DNA of 64,000 nt from Oscheius dolichura (taxonomy: Eukaryota; Nematoda; Chromadorea; Rhabditida; Rhabditidae), in contig OW051496.1 in NCBI GenBank assembly GCA_932521035.1, forward strand, positions 744,001-808,000. The letters run 5' to 3'. Positions 23,531-34,577 of this stretch are shown here, one piece after another. The notes beneath the pieces are model-generated. The model made no database searches and was not told the origin of the DNA. It saw nothing but the letters and a program-made list of their open reading frames with translations. The translations under genes were made by a program, and so were the position numbers. How positions within the stretch are numbered: the first letter of the stretch is position 1; every line of letters begins with the position of its first letter.

Positions 23531-24721
23531 CTAAAACTAAAAATAATACAACCTTGTAAAAAACGTGCTGTTTTTTCCACTTCTTTTGACAAAAAAATTT
23601 TCTTTTCAACAAAAAAATCAACAATTTTCTTGACTTTCAGCCTCAGCCATCTTTCACTTTCCCAACATCTAAAAAATGGTTGAAACACGGCGGGAGATAG
23701 ACGATTTACCTTTTTATTAATTCTGCTATGTCTTCGTCAATTTTTTCAGAATCTATGGTCGGACGACGCCCACCAAGAATTGATTGTATAATTGTGTGGT
23801 CTGTCTCTCTCCTCCTCAACTCCATGTACGGCTGCCTGCAATGAAATTTATCATAAAATTGAACAATTCTACGTTCTGTGGAATATTTCCCATATGGTAA
23901 TCGCCAACGAATATACATCAGAGGCAGGACTACATTTTCCCTTATCATGTACTTCCGGCGCCATGTAATACAATGTTCCAGCACTGAAAAAGAAGAAAAA
24001 CTTAAAGATTTATAAAGAATCCAATCTCACCCCGCGGTTGTACTGGCATCCGAATATTTGGCAACTCCAAAATCGGCCAATTTCAGAGTATTTCCGGCCA
24101 CCAGGATACTGTAGTCAAATAAATTTATAAAACGGTCTCTATCCTACTTTGCCGGCTTAATATCCCTGTGCAGTATGTTATTGTCATGGAGATATTGGAG
24201 ACCTTCTCCAATTTGAACAATCCATCGACAGATTTTCGACAAATCGTAGGATTTCCGGCGGTTGAAGATGACTAAATTGCACTTAATTAAAACATAAAAG
24301 AATCAAAACCATTTTTAAGACTTCCTTCTTCAAAATATTCCATCACATAACCCAAATATCGTGAATTATCCACTCCATCCCAGAGAATTCCGTACATTTC
24401 GACCAAGTTTTTATGTTTATGCTGGAATATAGACAAAGAAGTTGTTAAATAATTAAATTTACCTTGAGAAGAATGTCAACCTCCTTTTTATAATCTTCAA
24501 GATCGCGTTCACTTGACCAGATAAACTTTTTGACAGCAATTTCCTTGGAATTATCGTTTCCAAATAGCCACGGAAGTAGTCGAAAACTCTTAATTTTTCC
24601 TTTGGAAACCATTCCTCCGGCGCCTCGGTCTATTTGTGTCAATGGAGTGAATTCCTTTTCAGTATAAAAGGGAATTTCTGGAAATACGATATTTTAAATT
24701 CTAAAAATGTTTACCGGACAT
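23524..24721 (-). CDS. Protein kinase, TKL-like (TAK1/MLK type), 305 aa
   Basis: Eight exons join in phase: 24721-24715, 24677-24463, 24421-24310, 24271-24148, 24108-24031, 23983-23873, 23835-23710 and 23668-23524. All key elements are present: Gly loop DRGAGGMVSKG, lysine in EIAVKKF, helix-C glutamate in YKKEVDILLK, VMEYFEEGSL hinge, HRDIKPAN with the Asn codon split by an intron, ADFG, YYMAPEV, and CWESERWLR in the last lobe. The catalytic set is complete, so activity is expected, and the style fits TKL kinases acting on MAP-kinase cascades. The tiny first exon (ATG TCC G) is the weakest part of the model. The terminal exon overlaps the start of the kelch unit by a few bases. Confidence 0.75.
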
Positions 24722-26190
24722 TCTTGTTCTTTTTAAAAAAAAACAAAGTCGATAGGAAAGAAAGTGAGTTGACAAGAAAGGAGAAGATAAGGGCCTCCTC
24801 CCCAATCCAGCGTCTTTCTTTACTGATTAGAAGAGCAAAATTCTCACCATTTGCGCAGTTGAATGAAGCCCAATTGGGCTCGCCGCGGCGGACAGTAGAA
24901 AGCCCGGGCGCGCGTTCGCTACGAGAATCAAACTTTTTACCGTTAAATTTTTATGCATTTCTGACGCTTTCTCGTGTTTTACCAACCCCGAATTACTATG
25001 TGACGTGAGAGAAAAATGCAAAAAACCGAAGAATTGACGAGATATGACAAATGACTGAGTTTTGTTCAGGGAAAGCACTTTTTGACTTCAAAAATTGTTT
25101 TCGAGCTTTCTTTGCATAATTCTTAGTATCAAAATGTAGCTCTCGATGTGATTATTCGTTTGCAATAAGAATTAGAACCACCCGGTGTCTGCCCGTTGAG
25201 TAAAATATTTTTAAAGTAAGAATAAGGCTGCCCGCAAAATGAAATTTTCAAATTTTGTTCAGCAATTTTCACATGCAACCTGAGTGCATCAAGAACTCTT
25301 TATTGCCTCAACGGATTTCATTTATATTTGTTGCAATCGATAAAGGACATCAAACTGTCCTTGAATGAGTTTTTTGGGGACTTACATATGTAAAATGAAC
25401 AATTGAAAGCTATTTTAGTTTTCTTTTTGATATTTTCGGTGCATATACTTGTCAGATCTTACCCCAAAAACTCATTCAAGGACAGTTTGATGCTGTGAAT
25501 CGATTGCAAAAAACAGAAAAGAAATTCGTTGAGGCAATAGATAGTTCTTGATGCACTCAGATGAGACACTTTATAATAGAAACAATTCCGTACGCAATCA
25601 CGTACTTTCCAAAATTTGTTCAGGGCGGCGAGCTGTGCCACCATGCCCGTTCAGTAAAAGCGCTTGATTCCTAATTTGTCAGCTCTACAGAAAGAAGAAA
25701 AAACAAAAAGCTTCGAGCATTCCTGGTCAACTTTTCAAATAGAACTGGTGTTATTCTTTTTTCAGAAGAAGCGAACCAGAAAGTAAATTTGATAAATTAA
25801 AATGAAACCAAATAAGAGACAGTTGCAATTATTTATATCGTGATTGACTAGGTTGACCCAGTTATGCTCGCGGGCAAGAGCCTAGGCTCGCGTTCCAGTC
25901 TCACCCCGCGCCTACGGCGGCCGGCGGCCGCCGACGCGGGGGTTGTAGGCGTGGGTCTAGGCCCCGCGTTAGAATCTCCCCGTGCCGCTGGCTTTGGTCG
26001 AAAAAGACGATGACTGTTTCGCAAAATAAGGGGCTAAATTCCCGTCTCTATGGTTCGCTGCCTCCTTATCACCCGGCCCTGCCTCTATCAGCCGGCCTTC
26101 AGCCAACTATTTGCCGCTCTTTTTAAACAAACTTGCCCACCAAGCTCTTTTTTCTAATTTTTCCGATTTTTAGATAAAAAGAACCGCGAA
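24722..26190. other. Intergenic region with a hairpin and a GC-rich block
   Basis: No gene is visible. A 281-bp inverted repeat is listed separately. At 25860-25985 a GC-rich block has two related halves (CTAGGCTCGCGTTCCAG and CTAGGCCCCGCGTTAGAATC) around a GGCGGCCGGCGGCC core, possibly tRNA-derived. Confidence 0.5.
25280..25560. repeat. Long inverted repeat (foldback MITE)
   Basis: TGAGTGCATCAAGAACTCTTTATTGCC at the left pairs with GGCAATAGATAGTTCTTGATGC at the right, and inner arms continue through ACATCAAACTGTCCTTGAATG. The arms are about 100 nt with roughly 60 nt between them. Confidence 0.8.
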
Positions 26191-29100
26191 ATGTTTGGCT
26201 ACCGTGAGGATAATAAGGAATATTGGGGAAAGATCAGCATAAAAGTGAGTTTCCCTCCTTTTTTACCACTAAAATGTGTTATTTATCCAGATTATGATAT
26301 GGGTAGCGTCGGTTTTAATGATTTTCACCCAACTGTATATAACTATTTGGTTTTTGACCTTCCATGATTGGTAAGAATTCGAAAAATAAGGAAATAGCCG
26401 CTTTTAGGTGGTGGTTCTTCTCACTGGGCTTCGCCCTACCGGCTAATATTGCTCTACCGTATTCTATCGTCACAAGGAAACCAGCCATTTTGAAGTTTCT
26501 ACTAGTTTATCAGGTAGAGATAGTGCAAAATGGAATTATATTGAGAGGGAAGCTTAACTTTCTATTCTATAGGCCACTTGGAATCTAAACTAACTAAAGC
26601 TCCGTGGTATCCGTCTGTCCGTCACCGCCCACGCCAAGCGCGCGCGCGTTCAAACTAGAGTTGCGAGTTCGACCCCAGCGGCGACCAAAACTATTGCTTT
26701 TCTCTATTTTTGTGTTTTCTTCATCTGTCACTACTTTTGCTAGTGTGAAACACTAACGACGGCTCGATTCGCATCCCTATTATTTAAAGCGCTAGCGTGT
26801 CCGTTTGTGTGTTTGTGACTTGACATGTCGAGATTTCGTCGCGCAGCGCGAAGTGAGCGGGCGCGTAGTCGGAGAGGTCGCGGGTTCGATCCCTGCCCCC
26901 GCCAAATCTTTTTGCTTTTTGTTTTACTGTGTTTACGACAGCCGAAGGCTGCCGCAGGCTACCTGGTTTGTAATTATAGCTCGGCCCACAGTTGTGAACA
27001 TTTTCGGAAATTTAAAATTCAAAATGGAGAGACGGAAAAGCTGATAGGCTGGGGGCCGCCTTTGTGACGCGGCGAAGCCCTCTTGTAGGAAAAAATAGCG
27101 TGCACTCCGTCCTTATTGCGTCGCAGATTGAAATAAACCACTACTTTGCCAATTTTATACCCTTTACGAAACAAAACAAAGTCAAAAATCTTGTATAGCT
27201 CGACTGATGAGGAAATAGTAGTTTTTTGGTTAGCAATCAGCGTCGATCAAAACTAAACTGTATCTTTTGAATCCGTAGCGAAACATAACAGCCGGTGTCC
27301 CACCATTTTTTGACTATTTCACTGTGTTACAGCTGCGCACTGTGTCGAAATCGTTGTTTTCTCTTTTGTAGCTGCCCTGAAAAGATAAAATAATAAGATT
27401 TCTTACATTTTGCAATTGGTAATTTTGCGAAATCAAGATAAATCACTAGTTGCATCATTTTAACTTCCTTGTAAAACATAATAATCTCACAATTGGTTCA
27501 AACATCTCATTGAAAAGGAATACAAGGTGTACGTTTATGGGTAACGAGTAAAATAAGCCCTAAAAGACTCCTTCTATATCCTTGGTGAAACATAACGAAC
27601 CATAACCTGTGTTCTTCTGAATCGCCGGTTTGAAAAATATAAGAATAAATAACATTTCTTACGTTTTAGTTATGACATAGAAATTGAGATAAATCACTTA
27701 TTGGGTATTTTACGTCCTTTACAAAACACAACAAAGTCAAAAATCTTGTATAGCTCGATAGAAATGAGGAAATAGTAGTTTTTTGGTCAGAAATTTCTCT
27801 GTTGATCAAAATAAGCCACTAAACTGTATCTTTTGAATCCTTGGCGAAACATAACACTATCAATAACAGTGACACTAACTTTGTATGACTTTTTTTACGG
27901 TTTAGTCGGGTGAAGCGAAATTGAGCGGGCAAGTGTCCTTTATTTCCTTTCTATAGAAGGCTTGGAATAGAAAAAAAACATATTAGATTTCTTGCGTTTT
28001 ACACTGCGTACGGAAAATCAAAATAAACGAATAACAAAAGATTCCTTCTATATCCTTGGCAAAACATAACGAAATTTAGCCTGTGTTCTTCTGAATTCTA
28101 ATTGTGTATTGTAATTGTTCCTTTGAAATCGTTTGAGTGTATGAAATATACAGATGAAAAGTGGGAAAAGACCAATTTAGAGGATAAAAGAGGCCGAGCT
28201 GCATCGATTTACCGTTTTAGAATGATATTTATCCTTTTGGAACAGTATTTTCTTTGAAAACCGCCATCAACAAGTAAATTAGAATGATCTTTGATTGATA
28301 TCATTGGTTTCGTGAAGCATTTAAATTCCCCAGCTTGGTATTTAGGATAGTCCGGAAATGTTTATGTTCCATTTTATACTAAAAAAATCCACGTTTACTG
28401 TTTACAAGGCGTCATTTTGTTTAAAATTCTTCCAAAAACAGTTTTCCAGCTCCTCTACACCTGCCTCTTCCTGTCCTCCGTCATCGACTTCATTATCCGC
28501 CTTGCTCATCCCCATCACGGCTATTTCTACACCAACTGTCACCTGGGAATTGACAAATGTGCCCATCGTAAGCTATTCTATTCATAGATTTCAATCGAAG
28601 TTTAATTTTTCAGGAGTACGGCTCCTTACCGGGATTTATATGGTCGTCTACCTGCTCTTTGCCTTTATTAACTTTTTCTGTCTTACTGTAATCTGGTATT
28701 ATTACAAATATGTCACGGGAGAAAGCCCTATCGGCTTTAATCGGTAAGAGAAAACAGACAACGCGGCGCAAGTAGACAGCCAAGAGCCACAATTAGACAG
28801 CCAAGTATAAAATCATGTTCAGATCGTCTTCCCCGGCCTCTCAACCTTCCAGACAGCGAAATATGCCGACTCCTGTCTATCCACGAGATGATCCCACTCC
28901 CTCTCCAGCTGATTCGAAGCCGAATTCTAATTCTGGACCCGGTTCTGGGTAAGATTTATTCAAAAAATGGAAAATTAATCAAAATATGGTTTCAGGGCCA
29001 CACTAAGTTCTCCAACTGGGGGAAATTCCACTCTAGCAACTCCATCCGGTGCGGGAATCTTCAGCACAACAGCCTCGTCTACCATTTCCCCCTATAACCC

Positions 29101-29534
29101 GTATAATCCTCCACCACCGGCCGGAACAACTTCTTATAACAGTAGCTCGTCTTACAGTACCTATTCAAATCAACAGTATGCACACTACATTGGATAGGGT
29201 AATAATGAGAGACTTTTATAGACCGCCTGCAACATATACCGGTTCTGCTTCTATTTATGGACAATCCGGGTAGGTTTCAGGGCTTCTATTTATACCAATG
29301 CTGCCAATCACCACAGTTCGACTCCGCTTGATAAACAAAATTTTCAGCTACACCTCTCAAGAAGTCTCCTCTCCCGCTGTTCCTCCTGGTCTGTCTCCCA
29401 ATTGGGATCCTGCTCCCAGTTATCAGCCGTCCTCTTTCCCACAGCCGGCCGCCACAGTTCACACTCCCGGTCCTCCACCGCCGCCGCGGCCTAATTTCGG
29501 TACTCTTTATGACGAAACACCCGGAGAATATTAA
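26191..29534 (+). CDS. Four-helix membrane protein with proline-rich tail, 342 aa (paralogue 2)
   Basis: Nine exons join in phase: 26191-26244, 26291-26370, 26408-26513, 28450-28567, 28614-28743, 28823-28948, 28996-29175, 29222-29269 and 29348-29534. Helices are seen around IMIWVASVLMIFTQLY, after HDWWWF, at LLYTCLFLSSVIDF, and at LLFAFINFFCLTVIWYY. The loop between helices 3 and 4 has two Cys. The tail is Pro/Ser-rich with YNPYNPPPP and PPPPPRPN. Exons 2 and 3 have the same lengths (80 and 106 nt) and phases as in the gene at 9320-11698, proving common origin. Intron 3 is 1.9 kb and packed with repeats. The 3' end faces the small gene at 29617 with 82 nt between stops. The role is unknown. 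Confidence 0.8.
26640..26910 (+). repeat. tRNA-like sequences in the long intron
   Basis: Two stretches carry T-arm-like sequence: GCGAGTTCGACCCC near 26667 and GCGGGTTCGATCCC near 26880, the latter followed by TGCCCCCGCC. Upstream GTCGCGCAGCGCG resembles an A box. No complete cloverleaf could be folded by eye, so these look like tRNA-derived relics rather than tRNA genes. Confidence 0.4.
27155..28105. repeat. Imperfect tandem duplication (about 0.5-kb unit) in the long intron
   Basis: Blocks such as AGTCAAAAATCTTGTATAGC and AACTGTATCTTTTGAATCC occur at 27180/27275 and again at 27730/27825. TTCTATATCCTTGG with CCTGTGTTCTTCTGAAT occurs at 27570/27615 and 28048/28080. Confidence 0.75.
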
Positions 29535-29616
29535 AATAGACCAAGAAAATAAAAATAATGATTTGCTCGCTGGATGTTTAATTCTTTTCGTTCTTTCTCT
29601 CTTTTTTTTGTTCCGT

Positions 29617-30033
29617 TTAGATTTCAAATTGCTGTCCGTTGAGGAAGAGACTGCCCCGGTGAGTGGAGCCGGACAGCTCGGCAAAGATCTCCAACCGGTG
29701 GCGACGCCCGGCGGCCGGCTCCTGACGGTACCATTCGCCGTTGAGAATGATCAGATCCGACTTGACCGGGGTGGCCGGCGAAGCTACAGTAATCCTCGAC
29801 TCGGAGTCACTCGCCAACGGGTCGAAGATCTTGCCGTTTGGCAGGCGACGCGGCTCATCCACAGCGACTATTCGGACGGGCCGGCGCAGGTTCTTCAACT
29901 GCTTCACTTCGGTCTTCTTTTCTTCCGTCGACAGGGGCTGATTTTCGACCGGCGGCGTCTCCGTGTCGGGTCCCGAAACGACGTCGTCCACCATTTTGTC
30001 AATGTCCTGGTAAGCCTTCTCCGTGGTAGCCAT
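29617..30033 (-). CDS. Small single-exon protein, 138 aa, unrecognised
   Basis: An intact frame from ATG to stop starts MATTEKAYQDIDKMVDD. It is hydrophilic, with an acidic Thr/Pro stretch (GPDTETPPVENQPLSTEE), then VRIVAVDEPRRLPNGKIFDP and LIILNGEWYRQE. There is no signal peptide or membrane segment, so a cytosolic or nuclear protein is likely. GC-rich, ordered codons differ from the AT-rich surroundings, supporting real coding. It is convergent with the four-helix gene. The opposite strand is also open over part of it, but that reading has no sensible start or motifs. Confidence 0.65.
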   Translation of the reverse strand: MATTEKAYQDIDKMVDDVVSGPDTETPPVENQPLSTEEKKTEVKQLKNLRRPVRIVAVDEPRRLPNGKIFDPLASDSESRITVASPATPVKSDLIILNGEWYRQEPAAGRRHRLEIFAELSGSTHRGSLFLNGQQFEI

Positions 30034-30672
30034 CTTATTACTGGAAATTACTATTTTATTTTTGAAAAACGCACGACTATGGCATTTTTTCGTTTTCGTT
30101 TTGATGAACCAGGTTTCAGCTCAATAGCCCATAAAGAAAACTCTCTGTGACAGCAAATGATGGCTTTTCGACGTTTTTTTGCTCATTTGCACTGCTACAG
30201 GATTTTCTCTCAAGTGAATGCTACCAACCTTAGGCTCATTCAAACCGTGTTGATCTCGGCTACAAGCTAGCTTTTCAATTTTTGAAAATGGTCCACAAAT
30301 GGCCGAGTTATGATCACAAGCGTCTCAGAAAAGGAGCGCGTTACATAATTTTTCCGTTATGTAACGCGCAAAGTGCGCACGCCCGGGGGCGCCCAAAATC
30401 GGGCGTGGTGCCCATGTATGTGGCATTGAAAAACAAAAATTTGGTTGATTTTAAAGTAAAATTGGAACGAAAAGAAATCCAGAGAATCAGAGACAACAGT
30501 ACAAGTAAGAATTGTGATGCGTTTTGAAGTCAAAATGTAACAAAAAAATATAGAAAACCTCAACCAACCTTTATTCAAGCAATGGAAAGCAATAGTGAAC
30601 CGGGATTACGGTAAAAAAATGGTAACACGATGAAGACTTGAGTTAACGGGAAATAACCAATAACCCGGGACA
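30034..30672. other. Gene-free stretch
   Basis: No gene is seen upstream of the small gene. A short fragment of the family A repeat (GCGCCCAAAATCGGGCGTGG...CCCATGTATG) lies near 30385-30425. Confidence 0.5.
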
Positions 30673-31097
30673 GCGAAATCAAATCTTCTTCCATTTTCTG
30701 AAAGAAAGTAATGAGATACAGAAAAAAAAGACTGAAAGTGAAAGAAAAGGAAATAAACAACATCAGTCTCTCTCTAAACAACTTTAGTCTCATGCTTCCA
30801 CATCCTCCGAAAGATCCGCAAATGGTGAAAGATTTTAGAACACCAAATGTGGATACTCTTTAGGGTTTCTTTTACCGTTTTCTCATTTTAGGAGGTAATT
30901 TGGAAATGTATTAGGAGGCTGAATAAAGAAGCGAACCGAAGCGGGCCGTATCACTGGATGCCGGTGAAGGTTTGTGCCTAAAAATAACCTTTTTCTAGTA
31001 CAAATATTTTTATTCGTAGATGTTGAAAATCGAGCGGTTCTTGGTTGCAGGGATGGTTTACAAAATACGAGTGGTTTTGGCGGAATCTACAACGAGG
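30673..31097 (+). repeat. Segmental duplication, copy 1 (see 41100-41697)
   Basis: About 313 bp (30785-31097) are nearly identical to 41390-41697. A separate 90-bp block (30673-30763) matches 41100-41183. In the other copy these two blocks are separated by about 200 bp that is absent here, so either a deletion here or an insertion there occurred. Confidence 0.9.
30892..31097 (+). pseudogene. Cystatin-like exons, truncated (copy 1)
   Basis: Two phase-0 exons (30892-30969 and 31020-31097) encode WKCIRRLNKEAN..YHWMPVK and MLKIERFLVAGMVYKIRVVL. Cystatins have an LN...YH...V helix followed by a Q-V-x-G-type loop, here FLVAGM, that enters papain-like proteases. The final exon is missing: the sequence breaks directly into a family A repeat. 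It is probably not expressed as a working inhibitor. Confidence 0.6.
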
Positions 31098-31104
31098 CAC
31101 AAGA

Positions 31105-31295
31105 GGTGTTCGTGTCCGTATCTCTGTCATTTCCCGGTCGATTTCAAAAATTCAAAGACCTAGTTGGAGAGCACGTCAAGACGATTCTAATGAACTCAGC
31201 CACATCTCCCCCGCCTCGAAAGAACAACCTATAGCCCCACTAACTTTAACCGAGGATAGTTGCGTAACGGGCGATTGCTCATGTATGCCAGGTGT
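31105..31295 (+). repeat. Family A repeat, copy 2
   Basis: It includes TTTCAAAAATTCAAAGACC, GAGCACGTCAAGACGATTC and GGGCGATTGCTCATGTATG. It abuts the broken cystatin exon. Confidence 0.75.
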
Positions 31296-31492
31296 TTTGA
31301 AGAAATTATAGGCAAACGGCTTTTTGATTCGCAATCAAATTTAGTAAATTTCACTTCTCTGTTTGTATCATGGAGTAGCAAAGATTAACTTCTTCGCTAA
31401 TATAAAGATTACGAAGCAGAAAGTTTCTTATTCTTTTGTATTTTTAAACCATATTCTTGACTCAAAATATAGAAAAATATCCGCTCGTTTAG

Positions 31493-31959
31493 GCCGATTG
31501 TTGTCCGTCACGTTATTGATGAATCGAGCCCGTTCCATGGCCTAACTAGAGAGCAGCTCCATTCGTCAGAGTTTGAACTGATCATGACAGTTGAAGGGAT
31601 TGTTGAAGCGACTGGAATGACTTTCCAAGCCCGGACATCATTCCTTCCTGATGAAATCCTCTGGGGATATAGGTAACCTTTCCACTATTTTCATTCCCAA
31701 AAACAATTATTTTAGGTTCAAACCGATGGTTGTTTTGAACGATGAACGGTGTAAATATGAGGTGCATTATGGGTTATTTGACCAGACGGAAAGGTGACTT
31801 TTTTACTTCAAGAAATGCCTGGAATACCCTAGAAAACGAAAAAATATCAAGATTTTTTCATAAAACGGCAATTTCAGAGTGCGTGGCTTTGAAAATAACC
31901 TGACAGAAGCGGAAGAAACTGACGAGATGGATCCACACAATGCTTCTGGCTTCTTATAA
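31493..31959 (+). pseudogene. C-terminal exons of an inward-rectifier potassium channel (Kir)
   Basis: Three exons (31493-31672, 31716-31793, 31878-31959) splice cleanly and end at a stop. They encode PIVVRHVIDESSPFHGLT, VEGIVEATGMTFQARTSF, LPDEILWGYRFKP and VHYGLFDQTE, the cytoplasmic immunoglobulin-like domain of Kir channels. In Kir channels this domain binds PIP2 and gates the pore. The two membrane helices and the GYG filter are not present in the preceding kilobase, which instead holds copied cystatin exons and a repeat. It is therefore scored as a fragment. The tail itself has no stop or frameshift. Confidence 0.75.
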
Positions 31960-33192
31960 ATCCCACGTTTCTGGGATGGAGAACAACGGGAAATGTACAC
32001 CGGTCTGGAGATGTGACGAAAAGACGAGAAAAACATAAAGCAATAGACGGTACGGGTCAATACGGGAGAATCTTCTACTGGTACCTCCACAAAATACATG
32101 CGTGGATCTACACGATACTGTAATACACTATGTAATGAGATTACTGTAGATAAGAGAAGAAATACATATAAATAAAGATATTCTTATCCCTCTTATGGTG
32201 AACCCGTTTTCGGGAAAAAATTCCGTAGGGGTTGAGCTGTAACTGGGTTCGCTAGAATCGTCATGACGTGCTCTCCAATTAGGTCTTTACACTTTTGAAA
32301 TTGGTCAAGAAATTACCGAGATATGGACACAAACCCGACACTCCCGTCTGCGCCTATTTCACGCCCAAAACCCGGCAATTAAAAAAATTGGGCGTGTTGC
32401 CTATGTCTAGCCCTATAAATTGAATTCCGACAGGATACGGTATTTGTGGGAGCTTTCAGAACATAGGGCCTAATTCACCTTATCCGCCTCTTTTCTCTCT
32501 ACAAGTAGACACCAAAATCACTCCCGGAGTCCATCTAGGTCGAGTTAAAAATCCACTTTTATGTGAATTTTTAAAGGTCTAAAAGATGATCGCACTTTAA
32601 ATTTTTATCCCAGTTAATCCCCTTGAAAAACGCCCGTTCTTCGCCATCCGGGCCTCTAGCCCAAAAAAAGAGAAATACCTCCATGACCAAAAAAAAATGA
32701 GGCGAGTTTGGTAAGTCCATGACAGTCCGTTTTCGATATTTGCTTCAAGGACCGTTTAGTTTATTGTAACGCGTATGACGGAATCGGGGATTACCGCAAA
32801 AACCAAGAAGTCCATCAGAATCAGCGTTAAAAACTACATCGAATGAACCCCATTTTAGCCGGGTAGCTATTTTCTGTGAAGCGCATTTTTGCAAAACAAC
32901 AAACCGCTCGTTCGGTCGCTTCGGGACCCGTGGACGGAATCAGGCAAAATCATGGAGACAGTGACAGTTCCTTCAAAAGGAAATGACGTAAAACCAGGTT
33001 CATTCGACCCAGTTTTTCACGCTAATTCTGGTGGTGTTTTCGGTTTTTGCAGAAAGAGTCAGTTTGACTCAATGTGTGAAAGAAACTAAAAAGATTCCTG
33101 CCAGTCCCTTCAAGAAAGAAAAAGAAGAAGAACATTTCAAATTATAAGAACAAATATAACAGAACAACATGTCATAGTGAGCTTTTATTCTG
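31960..33192. other. Gene-free stretch with a family A repeat (copy 3)
   Basis: The family A copy lies at about 32240-32410 (CGTCATGACGTGCTC to GTTGCCTATG). A block near 32815-32855 (AGAATCAGCGTTAAAAACT) recurs near 49857. No coding exons are supported. Confidence 0.6.
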
Positions 33193-33638
33193 CTAATAAA
33201 AAATGCCCACGAAGCTGGTCACAATGAGGACGGCTAAAGGCATAATTCCTTCGGGCATGGAACCAGACGAACAGCAGAGCTTGCCCTCCTTGATGACAAA
33301 GCTATATCCGTGATCGTTCTCCGCGGTATAGTTGTACAAAGCATCACAGCCGTCGATGTTCTGAAAAGGAAACATAAAGAATTGAACAATTTACACCAAA
33401 ATTCAAACAAAATACTTACGTTGGTACGGCAGGTGTCGTTGTCGTCACACGCGGCCATCTCGATTTCAAGGAGCCTGCTGCCAGTGACTTTTTCACCAGA
33501 CCCAGTCACCCTAAAAATAATAATATTATTTCGATCCCGTAACGAAACAAACATACCTTATACAAGTGTGCACTTTAGCGGAACAAGTAATATCTCCTTC
33601 AAGACGAATAAGATCGTCCATGTCTTCGACGGCAACGA
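33193..33638 (-). CDS. Secreted cysteine-rich protein, probably GPI-anchored (3' exons)
   Basis: Exons 33638-33557, 33510-33420 and 33360-33193 join in phase and end at a stop. About 113 residues contain eight cysteines (DITCSAKVHTCIR, AACDDNDTCRTN, IDGCDAL, KLCCSSG). They end in a hydrophobic tail, IMPLAVLIVTSFVGIFY, after small residues, which is what a GPI signal looks like. Alternatively the tail is a membrane helix. A signal-peptide exon must lie upstream (phase 1) but I could not find it before 34.0 kb. I do not recognise the family; a small surface protein with a Ly6-like role is only a possibility. Confidence 0.6.
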
Positions 33639-34196
33639 CTGGAAGAAAACAAATTAAAGTTACAAATTCAACACGGATTGGGCTAAAAATTAGACAAAAT
33701 TCTTGATTTGAGCAAGTTTTGGACCCCCTTTAGCCCACCAGCAACGGCACGGTAGAAATGCAAATTTTTTTGTTGGAATTTCCCTTGTCTTTCAGTTGGT
33801 TCTGCAGTGTTGGTTATGCCCCTAGAAACCGACATAACTAACGTTTTCTTCTAGTCCATCAAGTGTTCTATTCGCTTCAAAAACAGGAATGGAATCGGGA
33901 ATAAGGGAAAAAAGTTATAAGGGGTTTTCCAAAAGTGGAAATTTTGGCTTGGCGCATTCAAACGAGCACAAATTTGTATGCCAGCTGCTTCCTGGTTTCT
34001 TCAAGTGTGGAGAAAAAAGACCGTCAAAAGGAGCGACTCATCAATGGGTTGAAAATACCACCAAATAGCCTATCCAGGTGAGATTTTTGGTAGAAGTGGA
34101 ATAAACTTTTCTTGTTTTCTCTGGGCAATAAATTCCCGGTTGGAAAAATATGGGCAATGGACCTGGTTTCTTCCAAAGAAAATACCCCAATTTCAG

Positions 34197-34324
34197 TCTC
34201 CCAATGTCCGAAAGGTTTCCACGAATCCGGAGCATACTGTATGCATGACGATGAGGACACATTCTGGACAGATGCCGACGCCCAGGATCAACTGAAGGCG
34301 CTACTCAACGCCGGCTCCTGCTAA
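34197..34324 (+). CDS. Short terminal exon of an unrecognised secreted protein
   Basis: It follows a TTTCAG acceptor, phase 1, and ends at a stop. It contains QCPKGFHESGAYCMHDDED and ends NAGSC. The CP-x-G start resembles the beginning of C-type lectin domains, but the rest of the fold is absent. No preceding exon was identified, so this is a fragment or the end of a short peptide gene. Confidence 0.35.
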
Positions 34325-34577
34325 CCGAATTCTCCACGTTTTAAGATTTATCGATTATCTAATAATTATTTCGAGATATCTAACTGTAAATTATGCAAGT
34401 ATTCCCCTCTGACCATATCCAAAAGAGAGAATCTCACCCGCCTGAATCTATCCTGGTGCATATTGAACCCATTTCTTTGTAAGATTTCAATGTGAAAATA
34501 AATATCTTTTCATCTCTTCCGTCTTCAATCCACTGCAGCTACTATTTTGCAAAGAAAACCACTGTGAGATTCTTCAT

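Noticed and set aside
25900-25980. CpG island or rRNA fragment
   Set aside because: The GC-rich block is only about 120 nt, self-similar, and matches no rRNA sequence I can recognise.
26800-26910. tRNA gene in the four-helix gene intron
   Set aside because: The 3' half looks right (TTCGATCC...CCCCCGCC), but a matching GGCGGGG 5' strand about 73 nt upstream is absent.
29509-30150. Plus-strand frame over the small gene at 29617-30033
   Set aside because: Composition is implausible and it overlaps the better-supported minus-strand gene completely.
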